A stretch of 64,000 bases of DNA. It comes from Symsagittifera roscoffensis (lineage: Eukaryota > Xenacoelomorpha > Acoela > Convolutidae). Positions 52,701 to 55,700 of the stretch are shown one piece after another (the stretch's first letter is position 1; each line of letters starts with the position of its first letter). The position numbers and the translations under genes are program-made. The stretch lies in the NCBI RefSeq assembly GCF_963678635.1, contig NC_087068.1, forward strand, positions 43,299,649 to 43,363,648. The letters run 5' to 3'. Below the pieces are notes generated by a model, which did no database searches, was not told the DNA's origin, and saw nothing but the letters and a program-made list of their open reading frames with translations.

Positions 52701-55700
52701 TTAAAGGGTTCTAATATGATATAACACTCGAAGCTACTGTCTTACAGTTACTTGTCGAACTTATTTTCACGTAATTAAAAATTGACAAAAAATGCAAACA
52801 CTTGAATATAAAGATATTTCCCTTGAACGCAAGGAAACAGAAAAAATAATAATGGCATGTATTTTGAAAAACTTGAACTTTCAAACTTCAAAGATTTAAC
52901 TCTTTGAGAATCAAAAATTAAAAAATGTTATCAACTAACAGTTGGAAAAGAGTGATGAATGCAACGCAAAGAAACTGAAAAAAAACTGACTCAATTTTAT
53001 TCTGGAGCCTTCAACTTTTGAATTTCTGAGAAAAAAATAGATGACCATAGGGCTCTTTGATATTTAGAACATTTTATGATAGACTTTTTGTTACAATTAA
53101 CCCAATTTGAGAAAACTGGATCAATACGTAAAACTTTTATTTCGCTGAGAAATCTGATAATTAATTTCCATTTTCGAAATCAGAAGTCGATCACGTTTTT
53201 CGAGACCTTTACTCTTTTGCAGTTCGATAGTGGAGTTTGCCTTCCTTTTAACATGGAATTGCACTGAACTTAAAAAAAAATCACAAGTCAAACAATTTTG
53301 ATTTATCATGGTTTGACTTGTGATTTCTTTTTAAGTTCAGTGCAATTCCATTGTTAAGAGGAAGGCAAACTCCACTATCGAACTGCAAAAGAGTAAAGGT
53401 GTCGAAAAACGTGATCGACTTCTGATTTCGAAAATGGAAATTAATTATCTGATTTCTCAGCGAAATAAAAGTTTTACGTATTGATCCAGTTTTCTCAAAT
53501 TGGGTTAATTTTAACAAAAAAGTCTATCATAAAATGTTCTAAATATCAAAGAGCCCTATGGTCATCTATTTTTTTCTCAGAAATTCAAAAGTTGAAGGCT
53601 CCAGAATAAAATTGAGTCAGTTTTTTTTCAGTTTCTTTGCGTTGCATTCATCACTCTTTTCCAACTGTTAGTTGATAACATTTTTTAATTTTTGATTCTC
53701 AAAGAGTTAAATCTTTGAAGTTTGAAAATTCAAGTTTTTCAAAATACATGTCATTATTATTTTTTCTGTTTCCTGGCGTTCAAGGGAACGAACTTTGTAT
53801 TCAATCGTTTAAATCAATTCTTTGTGTTCCGCGATAACTCAAAAACAAGTTCGCAATTTTAGTGTTCGCACAGCTGCAACACTTCTCGTTTCTTCTGCAC
53901 CAAGTGAAGTATAAACGTTTTGAAATATTCAAGCTTAAAAAAATTTTCTTAGTCATGCATTTTAAAATTTGAGAATTCCATCATTAATTTCTAACCTCAT
54001 TGTAACTACAGGCTTTATTCTTCGCGGATGGCTGATTTACCGCCGCCACAACTAAGGCCAGATAGTTTCCAGGCGACAATTGCGCGTTCATTGCATCCTT
54101 ACAGGGACCACATGAACTCAATTCCGGCTCCTCTTTTCCAGTGTTAAAACTATAGGTAACTTTATCCCCATTAAATTTATCCCCATCTATAGCCATTAAA
54201 AGATAAGGTCTCAGTTTGAGAGCATCTTTCATTGATTCGGATATTAGGAACTCGTTCAAAGTTTGGTCGATATACTTGATTTCCAGGTCTGCAAGGGTTT
54301 CAGTGGCCGTCATTGAAATAAGTAGAACGTAGTAGCACATTGACTGTCCGAGAGTTTTCTGCGCTTTGTTTAGGGTTATTGTCATTGCAGTAGCCTCAAT
54401 ACTAGGCGATGGGACAACACTTGGAGCTAAAAAAAAAAGATCGCCGATTTAAGTTGGGATCAGAGCCGGAAAAAGTGTCATACTGATTTGTATTTCAGCA
54501 CTAATTGACACCAATTCTATACAGACAAAATTGCGCGTTGCAGATAGCACAGAATGTTCTGGGCACATTGATTAAAAAAAAAAAAAGTCAACAGACAGTT
54601 GGAAAAAAATCAATGAACGCAAGTAAACAAAAAATATTTAAATTTTAGAAATTCGAATAAAAACTTGGCCTGGACGCTCTTTGAACTTCTAGAACAATTT
54701 ATCGCTGACAGTTTTTGAAAAAACTAATCTAATTTGAGAACACTAGATCAATAGGTAAAATTTTCTATTTCGCTGAGAAATCTAAAAATTAAATTCCATT
54801 ATCGAAACATGAAGTAGATCACGTTTTTTGTGACGCTTACACTTTCGCTGTTCGAATAATCTTAATATATATATGTAAAACTTTTTTCAATTTGGGGTCA
54901 TTTTTCTGCGTGGTGTGATTAAAAGATCTGAATGAAAAACTAGAGGTAAAGCATTTCAACAGTAATAGCAAAATAAGCAAATTGGACAACAATGTTTTTT
55001 TTTTGCTGAAACTTTTGAATGTTCGAAGTTTTTGATTCTCAAAATGGTATTATAACTACAAAATTTGAATTTATTTGAAAAAAAAACTTAATTTAGGCAG
55101 AAATACTTTATTCTAAGCGGCCTAAATTAAGCTTAAATAAGCCCGCTCGCTCGCTTTATTCGCTCGAATTAGACCCAAGAAAATTTCGAACGGTTTTTGC
55201 TCGACACTGAAATTTTTTTAAAAATTTTTTATGTCGTTCGAATTACGACTAAAATGGTTTTTATAAGACATCACTTGACCGTCGGTAACAAAAAAACAAA
55301 CTCCCGAATAAAAAGTTCACATACATTTTTCAAATGGTCGGAACAATAAAATGAACATTCGAAATGATTCAATAATTCTGTTAGGTAAATTGTTTACCTG
55401 GAAAAAAGTATATCTTCCAGTTTGATAGCTCTTGCTTGTCGCAAACGTACATTTGATAAAACAAGAAGATAATTTTTTTAGCTTCACAAAAAATTATATC
55501 CCCTGAAGGCTTATTGAAACTCAAGAATCTTTAGAACTGACGCTTCGCTTTGTTGATAAAAGTATTTTGTAAAAATCAAGATATTATCTTCACACCACGT
55601 ATTAACGCTCTATATATATAGAATTTTCCTTGCAGAGAGTAATTAATCCACCCCAAACACAAAAAAAAACGAGCTCAAACAAAAACTGAAATTTGATTTG

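Larger units (their letters stand above)
50605..53995. other. RPTP intron 5
   Basis: 3.4 kb without a supported exon. Contains a family A unit and the large inverted pair. Confidence 0.5.
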
